Assembly: GCA_023266795.1 (NCBI GenBank)
Contig: JAHFPI010000066.1
Location: 1-9,546 of the forward strand
Reading direction: 5' to 3'
From: Rhodospirillales bacterium
Lineage (GTDB): Bacteria > Pseudomonadota > Alphaproteobacteria > Micavibrionales > UBA2020
DNA: 9,546 nt
The notes under the pieces were generated by a model. It searched no databases and was not told the origin of the DNA. It saw only the letters and a program-made list of their open reading frames with translations. Shown here one piece after another: positions 1 to 5,956 of the stretch (its first letter is position 1; every line of letters begins with the position of its first letter). The translations under genes were made by a program, and so were the position numbers.

Positions 1-231
1 CGCGAAGCCGCGCGGGGCGGCACACCCTCATCCACCCCGTCCGTCACGGATACGTTCCGCGAAGTGGCGGAAGACGTCGCCGAAGCGGCGGACCGCCTGA
101 AAAACACCGATGTCGTGCTGCCGGCCGAAACTCTCCAGCGTTTCCGCGATTCCCTGAAAGACCTTCTCAAAGAACTCGATACGGCCATCGAACGCAGCCG
201 CAGGAACAGCGGGCCCGGGCCAAGGTCTTAA
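1..231 (+). CDS. C-terminal end of an unidentified protein (partial)
   Basis: Frame 1 is open from the first base to a TAA at 229-231, giving 76 residues with no in-frame ATG, so the gene probably begins before the window. The codons are rich in G/C at position 3, like the real genes nearby. The segment is charged and mostly helical in character (around FREVAEDVAEAADRLKN and RFRDSLKDLLKELDTAIERS), and ends in a basic Gly/Pro tail (NSGPGPRS). No family is recognised. It ends 39 nt before rph on the same strand, and no convincing terminator lies between them, so read-through into rph is possible. The opposite strand is also open here but has poorer codon character. Moderate confidence that this is coding; no functional call. 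Confidence 0.5.
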   Translation, partial: REAARGGTPSSTPSVTDTFREVAEDVAEAADRLKNTDVVLPAETLQRFRDSLKDLLKELDTAIERSRRNSGPGPRS

Positions 232-270
232 TACACTTTTCAACTTTCCGTTTTAAAAAGGACTTAAACC

Positions 271-987
271 ATGCGCCCCTCAGGACGTGCCGCCGACCAG
301 TTGCGGGAAATCATTCTGGAGCCGGGCTTCTCAAAACATGCGGAAGGCTCCTGCATGGCGCGCTTCGGCAACACCCATGTGCTGTGCACCGCCACCGTAG
401 AATCGAAAGTTCCCTCCTGGCTGAAAAATAAAGGCAAGGGCTGGGTCACGGCGGAATACGGCATGCTGTCGCGCGCCACCGGCCAGCGCACCGACCGCGA
501 GGCCGCGCGCGGCAAGCAGACCGGACGCACGCAGGAAATCCAGCGCCTGATCGGCCGCGCCATGCGGGCAGTGATGGACATGACTATCCTCGGCGAAACG
601 CAGATCACCCTCGACTGCGACGTGATTCAGGCGGACGGCGGCACGCGCACCGCCGCGATCACCGGCTCCTATGTCGCGCTGCATCAGGCCTGCGCTCACC
701 TGCAAAAAATCGGCGCGGTCAAGCAGAACCCGATCATTGATGAAGTCGCCGCCATTTCCTGCGGCCTGTATAAAGGCATCGCCGTGCTGGATCTCGATTA
801 CGCGGAAGATTCCACCGCCGAAGCCGACGCCAATTTCGTCATGACCGGCAAGGGCGGCCTCGTCGAGGTGCAGGGCACCGCCGAACAGCGCGCCTTCAGC
901 GAGGAGCAGTTCATGGAGCTGATGAAGCTGGCGCGCGCCGGCATCGGCGGCCTCATCGAACACCAGCGCCGCGTGTTGGCCAAGTAA
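271..987 (+). CDS. rph: Ribonuclease PH
   Basis: Phosphorolytic 3'-to-5' exoribonuclease that trims the 3' ends of tRNA precursors and other RNAs in the cytoplasm, releasing nucleoside diphosphates; it works as a hexamer. The 238-residue length is normal for the family. Family motifs run the whole length: N-terminal RPSGRAADQLR (2-12), ESKVPSWLKNKGKGWVTAEY (44-63), the phosphate-binding GRTQEIQRLIGR (85-96, Arg86) and DCDVIQADGGTRTAAITG (115-132, with Gly124-Arg126). LDLDYAEDSTAEADAN (173-188) carries the acidic active-site residues, Asp180 and Asp186 by motif. The ATG start has an AAGGA Shine-Dalgarno at 258-262, 8 nt upstream. It is first in a tightly packed run with rdgB and hemW, an order known from alphaproteobacteria. 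Unlike the truncated allele of E. coli K-12, this copy is intact. Confidence 0.97.
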   Translation: MRPSGRAADQLREIILEPGFSKHAEGSCMARFGNTHVLCTATVESKVPSWLKNKGKGWVTAEYGMLSRATGQRTDREAARGKQTGRTQEIQRLIGRAMRAVMDMTILGETQITLDCDVIQADGGTRTAAITGSYVALHQACAHLQKIGAVKQNPIIDEVAAISCGLYKGIAVLDLDYAEDSTAEADANFVMTGKGGLVEVQGTAEQRAFSEEQFMELMKLARAGIGGLIEHQRRVLAK

Positions 988-992
988 AAAGA

Positions 993-1523
993 ATGCCTTT
1001 TGACCTTCAACCTTTTTTGAAGAGTGAATTGATGATCCTTCGCCCCTTAAATGAAGAGGATAAAGAAGGACTTTTTGCGGTCGCCTCCGACCCGCTCATC
1101 TGGGAACAACACCCGGAGAAATATCGCTACCAGCGTCCGGTTTTCGACGCATTTTTTGATGCTGCGATGGAATCAAGGGGTGCTTTATTGGCGCTGGATG
1201 CAAAAACTGATCGGGTTCTCGGCAGTTCGCGTTATTATGACTGGAATCCCGCTGAAAAATCCGTCGCCATCGGCTTCACTTTTTTGTCCCGTGCCTGCTG
1301 GGGACGTGGATATAACCGGGAGATGAAAAAGCTTATGCTCGACCACGCGTTTTTCTTTGCTGAAACTGTCATCTTTCACGTCGGTAAAAATAATCAACGA
1401 TCACGCCGGGCGATGGAAAAGATTGGCGGAGAGCTCGTCGAGGAAATGGAAAGAAAACTTGCGGATGGCAGTCCCAACCCTTCTGTTGTCTACCGGATTG
1501 GTAAAGCGCGGGGCATGCAATGA
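993..1523 (+). CDS. GNAT N-acetyltransferase, RimJ/RimL-like
   Basis: A 176-residue acetyl-CoA-dependent N-acetyltransferase of the GNAT superfamily, closest in style to the RimJ/RimL group (Acetyltransf_3) that acetylates protein N-termini or small molecules. The substrate cannot be told. Visible marks are SELMILRPLNEED (11-23), typical of the family N-terminus; the acetyl-CoA loop CWGRGYN (102-108) followed by the helix REMKKLMLDHAF; and GKNNQRSRRAMEKIGG (131-146), matching the late GNAT motif in which Asn and Ser precede the EKIG turn. It starts 5 nt after the rph stop without a strong Shine-Dalgarno, so translation probably depends on coupling. Its last 4 nt (ATGA, 1520-1523) overlap the rdgB start. 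Base composition is patchy: 1021-1080 is about 42% G+C by hand count, lower than rph. It is an insertion into the usual rph-rdgB pair. Confidence 0.88.
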   Translation: MPFDLQPFLKSELMILRPLNEEDKEGLFAVASDPLIWEQHPEKYRYQRPVFDAFFDAAMESRGALLALDAKTDRVLGSSRYYDWNPAEKSVAIGFTFLSRACWGRGYNREMKKLMLDHAFFFAETVIFHVGKNNQRSRRAMEKIGGELVEEMERKLADGSPNPSVVYRIGKARGMQ

Positions 1524-2125
1524 CCCGCAGGTTTTCAGGCAGAGAACTGGTTGTCGCAACCCACAACAAAGGCAAGCTGGCCGAGCTGGCGGAAATGTTT
1601 CGCGAACAGGGGCTGGAGGTAAAACTGCTGTCGGCGGCGGATTGCGGCCTCGAGGCCCCGCCGGAAACCGGCACGACTTTTATCGAGAACGCGCTGCTGA
1701 AAGCAAAGTTTGTCGCCGAAGCCACCGGAAAAATATCCCTCGCCGACGACAGCGGCCTCTGCATCGACGCGCTGGACGGCGCGCCCGGCGTTTACTCGGC
1801 GGACTGGGCGGAAGTTGGCGACAAGCGTGATTTTTTTATGGCGATGGAAAAAGTCCGCGCCGCGCTGGGCGACAACCCGAATACGAAAGCGCACTTCGTC
1901 AGCGTGCTGACTCTTTGCTGGCCGGACGGCCACTGCGAAACGGTGGAAGGCTTCGCCCACGGGCAGATCGTCTGGCCGCCGCGCGGCAGGCAGGGCCACG
2001 GCTACGACCCGATTTTCCTGCCCGACGGCTATGACATCACCTACGGCGAAATGGACGCCACGAAGAAAAACAGCATCAGCCACCGCGCGGATTCGTTCCA
2101 AAAGATGATGGAAAAATGCTTTTAA
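1520..2125 (+). CDS. rdgB: XTP/dITP pyrophosphatase (RdgB/HAM1 family)
   Basis: Hydrolyses non-canonical purine triphosphates (dITP, ITP, XTP) to monophosphate and pyrophosphate, keeping deaminated bases out of DNA and RNA; a cytoplasmic dimer that needs Mg2+. The 201 residues match the family's usual length. Motifs in order: the triphosphate-binding THNKGK (14-19), FIENALLKA (54-62), the catalytic and metal-binding LADDSGL (74-80), GAPGVYSA (87-94), the base-recognition GHGYDPIF (159-166) and NSISHRA (184-190). The ATG overlaps the preceding GNAT stop as ATGA, and no clear Shine-Dalgarno stands in front, so translation is probably coupled. The segment after GVYSA lacks the Arg usual there (SADWAE here), a mild variation. 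An 83-nt gap follows before the next gene. Confidence 0.97.
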   Translation: MTRRFSGRELVVATHNKGKLAELAEMFREQGLEVKLLSAADCGLEAPPETGTTFIENALLKAKFVAEATGKISLADDSGLCIDALDGAPGVYSADWAEVGDKRDFFMAMEKVRAALGDNPNTKAHFVSVLTLCWPDGHCETVEGFAHGQIVWPPRGRQGHGYDPIFLPDGYDITYGEMDATKKNSISHRADSFQKMMEKCF

Positions 2126-2208
2126 TAACAATGACTAAACTATTTATATTGACATAATGACGTTTATCATTTAGCCTGACACCTGCATTTTCACAAGGAG
2201 ACATTGCT
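2126..2208 (+). promoter_or_regulatory. AT-rich gap with a possible promoter for the 2209 gene
   Basis: This 83-nt spacer is the only sizeable gap in the + strand run 271-4592 and is far more AT-rich than the genes beside it. It contains a perfect -35-like TTGACA at 2149-2154. A matching -10 is poor: TAGCCT lies 17 nt downstream (3 of 6), while the better TATCAT at 2165-2170 is only 10 nt away. A short inverted repeat, AATGA (2156-2160) and TCATT (2167-2171), overlaps this area and could be an operator. No terminator hairpin follows rdgB. An internal promoter serving the small gene, hemW and the second GNAT gene is plausible but unproven. Confidence 0.3.
2195..2200 (+). promoter_or_regulatory. 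Strong Shine-Dalgarno for the 2209 gene
   Basis: AAGGAG lies 8 nt upstream of the ATG at 2209. It is the best ribosome binding site in the + strand run and fixes the start of the small protein. It contrasts with the weak or absent sites in front of the GNAT gene at 993, rdgB and hemW, which suggests independent and efficient translation here. Confidence 0.8.
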
Positions 2209-2574
2209 ATGGCTGACGTTAATGAAAAAGTAGAAGCGCTGGGTAAAACACTGAAGGAACAGTTCAACCTGATCGCCAGCGGTAATTTAAGGGCTGCCCT
2301 GCACGTCAGGAAACTGCTCTCCCTTTCTAAAAAGGCAAAAAAACTGCAAGATGAGCTGGCGGAGAATTTTAATGTGCCTGTCACCACGCCATTAGAAACG
2401 CTCAAAGGAATACTTGCCGCTGCGGAAGCTCAAAAAATTCCGGGAACGGATGACTTGAAACAGGCCATCGATGTTCTTGCCAAGGTAAAACCGCAGTTGC
2501 CGGAAAATGCCTGCCCCACGCCGGACGGCCTACAGTCTGCAGTGAAAAAGGCGATGGACAAACCGAGCCCTTGA
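2209..2574 (+). CDS. Small helical protein of unknown function
   Basis: A 121-residue protein that I do not recognise. It has no signal peptide or membrane segment and is rich in Lys, Ala, Leu and Glu. The N-terminal 55 residues look like continuous amphipathic helix, possibly coiled coil (EKVEALGKTLKEQFNLI, then KLLSLSKKAKKLQDELAENF). A second helical part (TPLETLKGILAAAEAQ, then DDLKQAIDVLAKVKPQ) leads to a short Pro-containing tail with one Cys. The ATG is supported by AAGGAG 8 nt upstream. Its TGA overlaps the TTG start of hemW by 4 nt (TTGA, 2571-2574), so hemW translation probably depends on ribosomes finishing this gene. G+C is lower than in rdgB and hemW (about 45% in 2221-2280 by hand count), which may mean later acquisition. 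Real gene: fairly sure. Function: unknown. Confidence 0.75.
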   Translation: MADVNEKVEALGKTLKEQFNLIASGNLRAALHVRKLLSLSKKAKKLQDELAENFNVPVTTPLETLKGILAAAEAQKIPGTDDLKQAIDVLAKVKPQLPENACPTPDGLQSAVKKAMDKPSP

Positions 2575-3734
2575 CATCAGCTCTCGCCCTCTACATCCAC
2601 TGGCCGTTTTGCAAGTTCAAGTGCCCGTACTGCGACTTCAACAGCCATGTGCGCGAGCGCATCAACCATCCGGAATGGAAAGCGGCCTATCTCGAAGAGA
2701 TGCGCTTTTACCGCGAAAAAACCGGCCCGCGCCGCCTGCACTCGGTTTTTTTCGGCGGCGGCACGCCGTCGCTGATGGAAACGGATACCGTCGCGGCGAT
2801 CATCGCAGAAGCGGATAAACTCTGGGGACTGCCGGCGGGAACGGAAATCACCCTCGAAGCCAACCCGACTTCGGTGGAGGCGGACAAGCTGCGCGGCTTC
2901 AAAGCGGCGGGCGTCAACCGCGTGTCGCTCGGCGTCCAATCCCTGCGCGACGCGGATCTCAAAAAACTGGGTCGACAGCATTCCGCCGCCGAAGCGCTGA
3001 CCGCCGTCAGAACCGCCGCGCAAATTTTCGACCGCTACTCCTTCGACCTGATTTATGCGCGCCCCGGCCAGGGTGTTGCAGACTGGAAGCAGGAACTGGA
3101 CGAAGCGCTGGCCTATGGCGGCGGGCATATGTCGCTCTATCAGCTGACCATCGAGGAGGGCACTCAGTACCATACGCTCCACCAGCGCGGCGAGCTGAAA
3201 ATCCCCGATGAAAATACCGCAGCGGATATGTACGAGCTGACGCAGGAAATCATGGACGAACGTGGTCTACCAGCTTACGAAATTTCCAACCACGCCAGAA
3301 CGGGAGAAGAATCGCGGCACAATCTGGTTTACTGGCGTTACGGCGATTATGCGGGAATCGGCCCCGGCGCGCACGGACGTTTGACGGTGAACGGCGTTAA
3401 GTTGGCGACCCGCGCCCACAAGGCACCGGAATTATGGATGCAATGGGTGCAGCGCGCAGGACATGGTTCGCATCCCTTTGAAGTTATTGACTCTTATAAA
3501 CGCGGGCAGGAAATGCTGCTGATGGGCCTACGCCTCCGCGAGGGGGTTTCGCTTGACGCATTCCAGAAAGAGACGCACACTCCCCTCTCACAATTTATTA
3601 ACCAAAATCGTTTACAAAAGCTTGTGGACGAAGGGCTTCTGGAAGCAACGGATCAGAACATACGGGCCACGGCCGCAGGGCGGCAGAGACTGAACTCCAT
3701 CCTTTCCTATCTGGCATCACAACAGAGTGTTTGA
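2571..3734 (+). CDS. hemW: Radical SAM haem chaperone HemW
   Basis: HemW binds haem and delivers it to target proteins such as respiratory enzymes. It carries a radical SAM 4Fe-4S cluster and was long annotated as an oxygen-independent coproporphyrinogen oxidase. The 387-residue length is typical. Cys14, Cys18 and Cys21 form the CX3CX2C cluster motif within IHWPFCKFKCPYCDFNSH. The position two after the last Cys is Phe, where true HemN has a fourth Cys, which favours HemW. Other marks: FFGGGTPS (60-67), LEANPTS (95-101), SLGVQSL (119-125), FDLIYARPGQ (158-167), EISNHA (237-242), HNLVYW (250-255, the HemW HNxxYW motif) and GIGPGAHG (262-269). The C-terminus holds a winged-helix-like part. The start is TTG at 2571: no in-frame ATG or GTG was found close upstream, and YIHWPFC begins at the expected distance. 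It overlaps the previous stop by 4 nt. Confidence 0.95.
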   Translation: MTSALALYIHWPFCKFKCPYCDFNSHVRERINHPEWKAAYLEEMRFYREKTGPRRLHSVFFGGGTPSLMETDTVAAIIAEADKLWGLPAGTEITLEANPTSVEADKLRGFKAAGVNRVSLGVQSLRDADLKKLGRQHSAAEALTAVRTAAQIFDRYSFDLIYARPGQGVADWKQELDEALAYGGGHMSLYQLTIEEGTQYHTLHQRGELKIPDENTAADMYELTQEIMDERGLPAYEISNHARTGEESRHNLVYWRYGDYAGIGPGAHGRLTVNGVKLATRAHKAPELWMQWVQRAGHGSHPFEVIDSYKRGQEMLLMGLRLREGVSLDAFQKETHTPLSQFINQNRLQKLVDEGLLEATDQNIRATAAGRQRLNSILSYLASQQSV

Positions 3735-4592
3735 ATGTTACAAGTCGCCTTCCAAAGTAATCCGCAGGATTTCCTGAAAAAATGCGGCAAGCGCCTCGCG
3801 GAGAACGAGGTCGAGCACAACCTGATCCTGACCCTGTGCCAGCACGCGCAGCAGAAAGCGGAAAAGGGCGAAAAGGCGGACATCCGCTGCAGCATCCTGT
3901 CCGATGACGGCAATTTCATCCTCGCCGCCGTGCAGACGCCGCCGCACAATCTGGTGCTGAGCAAGGCAAGCCGGCCGGAGATCGAACAGCTGGCGGAAAC
4001 GCTCGCCGAAAAAAAATTCACCTTCCCCGGCATCGTGGGGCCGAGCGACGTCGCCAGCGTTTTTGCCAACAAATGGACAGAGCTTACCGGACAGCAGCCG
4101 GTCGAGTATATGGACCAGATTATCTACATGCTGAAAAAAGTCCTGCTGCCGCCGGCGGTGGAAGGCGAGCTGCGCCCCGCCGCCAAGGACGACACCGACC
4201 TCGTCGCCGCGTGGATTCTAGCCTTCTCCAAAAGTGCCCTGCCGAAAGCCGAGCAGATCAGCGAAGCGGCGGCGGCGCGGCAGGCGAAAGAACTTATCCG
4301 CGACGGCCGGATGGCCTTCTGGACGGTCAAAGGCAAACCCGTCGCGCAGGCGTCTTTTTCCGGCACGGACCACGTGGCGCGGATCAACCGGGTCTACACG
4401 CCGCCGGAAAATCGCGGCCACGGCTACGCCAGCGCGGTGGTGGCGCACCTAAGCCAGCAGCAGCTCGATCAGGGTAAAAAAATGTGCTGCCTCTACGCCG
4501 ACGCCCGCAATCCGGTGTCAAACTCCATCTACCGCAAAATCGGCTACGAATTCGCCGACCGCTCCAGCCTTTATGTGCTGGAGAAGGTTTAA
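3735..4592 (+). CDS. GNAT-family N-acetyltransferase with an extra N-terminal domain
   Basis: A 285-residue acetyltransferase. The C-terminal half (about 145-285) is a GNAT domain: ELRPAAKDDTDLVAAWI opens it, INRVYTPPENRGHGYAS (217-233) contains the acetyl-CoA loop RGHGYA, and ADARNPVSNSIYRKIGYE (255-272) is the late motif. It resembles the predicted acetyltransferases of COG3393. The N-terminal 140 residues form a separate, unassigned domain (HNLILTLCQHAQ, then KADIRCSILSDDGNFILAAVQTPPHNLVLS) of the kind found in two-domain GNAT proteins. The substrate is unknown. The ATG follows the hemW TGA with no gap (TGAATG, 3732-3737), so it is surely co-translated with hemW. G+C and codon use match hemW. 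It is the last gene of the + strand run. After its TAA at 4590-4592 there is no + strand hairpin with a T-run, only the palindromic elements. Confidence 0.9.
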   Translation: MLQVAFQSNPQDFLKKCGKRLAENEVEHNLILTLCQHAQQKAEKGEKADIRCSILSDDGNFILAAVQTPPHNLVLSKASRPEIEQLAETLAEKKFTFPGIVGPSDVASVFANKWTELTGQQPVEYMDQIIYMLKKVLLPPAVEGELRPAAKDDTDLVAAWILAFSKSALPKAEQISEAAAARQAKELIRDGRMAFWTVKGKPVAQASFSGTDHVARINRVYTPPENRGHGYASAVVAHLSQQQLDQGKKMCCLYADARNPVSNSIYRKIGYEFADRSSLYVLEKV

Positions 4593-4689
4593 AAAATATT
4601 CAGGCTATAGTGATTTAAACGATATTCCTTCTCCCAAAAGGAGGGGGGGAATCTCACCGAATTGTTATTTTAAATCACTATAGCTGAAT
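4591..4689 (-). terminator. Possible terminator for the - strand genes
   Basis: Read on the - strand, the long stem of the 4598-4689 inverted repeat is followed at once by ATTTTTT (complement of 4591-4597), the layout of a factor-independent terminator. It lies about 200 nt beyond the stop of the membrane protein gene at 4888. Against it: the loop is long (49 nt) and the stem is AT-rich rather than GC-rich. On the + strand no T-run follows the stem, so it is unlikely to end the hemW run by the same means. Confidence 0.35.
4598..4689. repeat. 92-bp imperfect inverted repeat, MITE-like or terminator-like
   Basis: The left arm at 4598-4619 (22 nt) and right arm at 4669-4689 (21 nt) are reverse complements except for one extra G on the left. 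The shared core is CTATAGTGATTTAAA. The 49-nt centre contains a second imperfect stem: ATTCC...CTCC at 4624-4634 can pair, with G-U pairs and bulges, to the purine stretch 4640-4652 around a CAAAA loop. That stretch contains a run of seven G (4643-4649). No target-site duplication is evident and there is no reading frame, so this is not an insertion sequence. It could be a small palindromic element or a non-autonomous mobile element. Confidence 0.75.
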
Positions 4690-4709
4690 CGAAAGTCATT
4701 CATACATTT

Positions 4710-4804
4710 CGCCACCCCCGCGCAGGCGGGGGTCTGGCGGCGCGAAGCGCCTTTATAAATGCGGCTTTGCCGCAGGCCGGATGCCCGCCTGCGCGGGCAT
4801 GGCG
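4710..4804. repeat. REPIN-like element: two inverted 28-bp hairpin copies
   Basis: The left copy at 4710-4737 and the right copy at 4777-4804 are inverted relative to each other, with 5 mismatches in 28. Each folds by itself: ACCCCCGC-GCAG-GCGGGGGT (4714-4733) on the left and ATGCCCGC-CTGC-GCGGGCAT (4781-4800) on the right, both 8-bp stems with a 4-nt loop. Between them are two smaller hairpins, GGCGC-GAA-GCGCC (4739-4751) and TGCGGC-TTT-GCCGCA (4760-4774). Paired inverted palindromes of this size in an intergenic spacer are the form of REP doublets (REPINs). A - strand reading frame through it (4665-4847) is judged an artefact of the repeat. Confidence 0.7.
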
Positions 4805-4887
4805 TGTGAAGGTAATTCTGGATTCCGCTATATAGCCCCGACATCACACCGTCGAAAGAATGGCCGCTAACCCGCTATTTCAAATTA
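4805..4887. other. Rest of the convergent spacer
   Basis: No gene is seen here. It holds a perfect 10-bp palindrome, GCTATATAGC (4827-4836), and a separated pair GTGTGA (4804-4809) and TCACAC (4844-4849) that could form a weak stem around it. The text TTCTGGATTCC before the palindrome resembles the edges of dispersed intergenic repeats in related bacteria, so the REPIN-like element may extend into it. That last point is only an impression. Confidence 0.35.
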
Positions 4888-5352
4888 CTACTTCAACTTA
4901 TCTGGCCGCACGATGTTCCAAAAAGTTAGCGTGGCTATAGGGCCAGCAAACAGCACGGAAACAAGTGCGAAGTAAAAATCAGGGTCTGTAAGAAAGTCAG
5001 CAACCATGTGCAACATATATAATAAGCCGACAACAGCCATAGAAATTAAGAAGCTAGAAACAACATAATAACTCAAAGACACGCGTCTAAATTTCTGTGA
5101 TATGAGGAAAAATGGAAACCCTATAAACACTAGCGTCAAGGTTGCTATGGGGAGAGCAGCAATTTCAGTGACCTCTACAACAAAGAATATAATTGATAAA
5201 GCATCCTTGCTGCCAGAAATTGAAGCTTTAAGAAAAGTTGGTGCATCATTGCCTATGATTACGGCATAGAAACAGCCAGCCAGAACCGCAACCAAAACAG
5301 ATGAAGCGAGGGCGGCTATAAAACCAATTATTATTCGTGAGGATTTTTTCAA
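4888..5352 (-). CDS. Four-helix inner-membrane protein of unknown function
   Basis: A 154-residue protein starting at a TTG (complement of 5350-5352), reading MKKSSRIIIGF. This start is chosen because AGGAG (complement of 5361-5365) stands exactly 8 nt upstream; the longer frame starting at 5424 would overlap the previous gene by 67 nt and add an Arg/Gly/Pro-rich N-terminus. Four hydrophobic segments are visible: about 7-32, 50-82 (containing one acidic patch, VEVTEIAAL), 92-115 and 126-146, with the basic KKSSR end preceding the first. It ends in RPDKLK. No family is recognised. It lies 5 nt behind the 194-aa gene and is probably in its operon. Base composition is unlike the neighbours (42-45% G+C in 4981-5040 and 5101-5160 against 70% in 8521-8580, hand counts), and ATA, AGA and TTA-type codons are common. 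This suggests transfer or a late addition to the operon. Confidence 0.75.
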   Translation of the reverse strand: MKKSSRIIIGFIAALASSVLVAVLAGCFYAVIIGNDAPTFLKASISGSKDALSIIFFVVEVTEIAALPIATLTLVFIGFPFFLISQKFRRVSLSYYVVSSFLISMAVVGLLYMLHMVADFLTDPDFYFALVSVLFAGPIATLTFWNIVRPDKLK

Positions 5353-5357
5353 CGCTC

Positions 5358-5942
5358 TTACTCCTGTTCCGGCGCCGGCGCGGGCGGGTTGACGGCGTCC
5401 AGCAGGGATTTGAATTCGTGGCATAGCCGGCCATAGGTTTCCGCCAGAACATCGAACGCCGCCGCCATTTGTTTTTTCAGCGTCTCCGTTTCCGGTTTTT
5501 CCGCGACGATTTTCTGCTGGATCAGCTGCCGGCTCTTGGACAGGTCGCCCGCCGCCGCCTCGGCCAGACGGTGGCAGAAGAACAGCGCCGCTTCATGGCC
5601 GGTCGTGTAATCGACGGTGAAATAGATCGGTTCGAACTGCGGCGGCCTGACGCCGAGCGCGGCGGCAAGGGCGCTGGCGCGCAGGCTGGCTTTCGACAGC
5701 GCCTCGGTCATCGTGCCGGGCTGGCCGTCGGGCGCGCCGTCCTTCAGGTGCCGCACCCCGTGCAGCAGCAGCGACCAGACTTCCTTCTCCGCCGCCGCGT
5801 GCAGGTCGTCCGGCGCGATCTCGTTGAAATGCAGCAGCACGGGAGGGAGGACGGCTTTTATCCGCCGGTCGAGCAGCGCGATGATCGTGTCAAACGTTTC
5901 GCTGCGCTGCCGGTTAAAAGACTTGTCGTGTTTCTCTGACAT
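5358..5942 (-). CDS. Cytoplasmic helical protein of unknown function
   Basis: A 194-residue protein starting MSEKHDKSF. The frame is open back to a TTG at 5990, but the ATG at 5942 is preferred because a purine run, AAGGGGGG (complement of 5950-5957), stands about 7 nt upstream and the extra 16 residues lie over a dyad. There is no signal peptide or membrane segment. The sequence is helical throughout: FDTIIALLDRRIKAVLPPVLLHF (33-55 of the longer frame), a central part EKEVWSLLLHGVRHL, PPQFEPIYFTVDYTTGHEAALFFCHRLAEAAAG, then a charged helix (LKKQMAAAFDVLAETYGRL) and a Pro-rich acidic tail PPAPAPEQE. No family is recognised. It lies 63 nt downstream of the secreted 553-aa gene and 5 nt upstream of the membrane protein gene. 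Codon use is GC-rich and normal for the window. Confidence 0.75.
   Translation of the reverse strand: MSEKHDKSFNRQRSETFDTIIALLDRRIKAVLPPVLLHFNEIAPDDLHAAAEKEVWSLLLHGVRHLKDGAPDGQPGTMTEALSKASLRASALAAALGVRPPQFEPIYFTVDYTTGHEAALFFCHRLAEAAAGDLSKSRQLIQQKIVAEKPETETLKKQMAAAFDVLAETYGRLCHEFKSLLDAVNPPAPAPEQE
5361..5365 (-). promoter_or_regulatory. Shine-Dalgarno that fixes the TTG start at 5352
   Basis: AGGAG on the - strand lies within the last codons of the upstream gene (CAG GAG TAA) and 8 nt before the TTG. The spacing is ideal, so the downstream membrane protein is very likely translated from the same message. No ATG or GTG in that frame is equally well placed. Confidence 0.7.
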
Positions 5943-5956
5943 CGCACAGTCCCCCC

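Noticed and set aside
212..221. Palindrome GGCCCGGGCC as a terminator before rph
   Set aside because: It lies inside the last codons of the upstream frame, has no loop, and no T-run follows.
28..243. - strand frame opposite the partial gene at the left edge
   Set aside because: It begins with TTG without a ribosome site and has weaker codon character than the + strand frame ending at 231, though neither product is recognised.
331..963. Long - strand frame opposite rph
   Set aside because: A shadow of GC-rich coding DNA: rph is certain by motifs over the same bases, and the antisense product has no recognisable feature.
1535..2131. Long - strand frame opposite rdgB
   Set aside because: The rdgB motifs cover the same region. 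The antisense frame is open only because of high G+C.
2131..2157. Eight-codon ATG frame (MTKLFILT) in the rdgB-to-2209 gap, as a leader peptide
   Set aside because: No ribosome site, no run of a regulatory amino acid, and no attenuator-type hairpins follow.
4665..4847. 60-residue reading frame on the - strand rich in Arg, Pro, Cys and Gly
   Set aside because: It lies wholly across the inverted repeat and the REPIN-like hairpins; its composition comes from the repeat and there is no ribosome site.
4593..4887. Insertion sequence or CRISPR array in the repeat-rich spacer
   Set aside because: There is no transposase frame, no target-site duplication, and no regularly spaced direct repeats; the repeats are inverted and only two copies.
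5353..5424. 24-residue N-terminal extension of the membrane protein
   Set aside because: It would overlap the previous gene by 67 nt and gives an Arg/Gly/Pro-rich stretch that is the out-of-frame reading of that gene's end. The TTG at 5352 has an ideal ribosome site.
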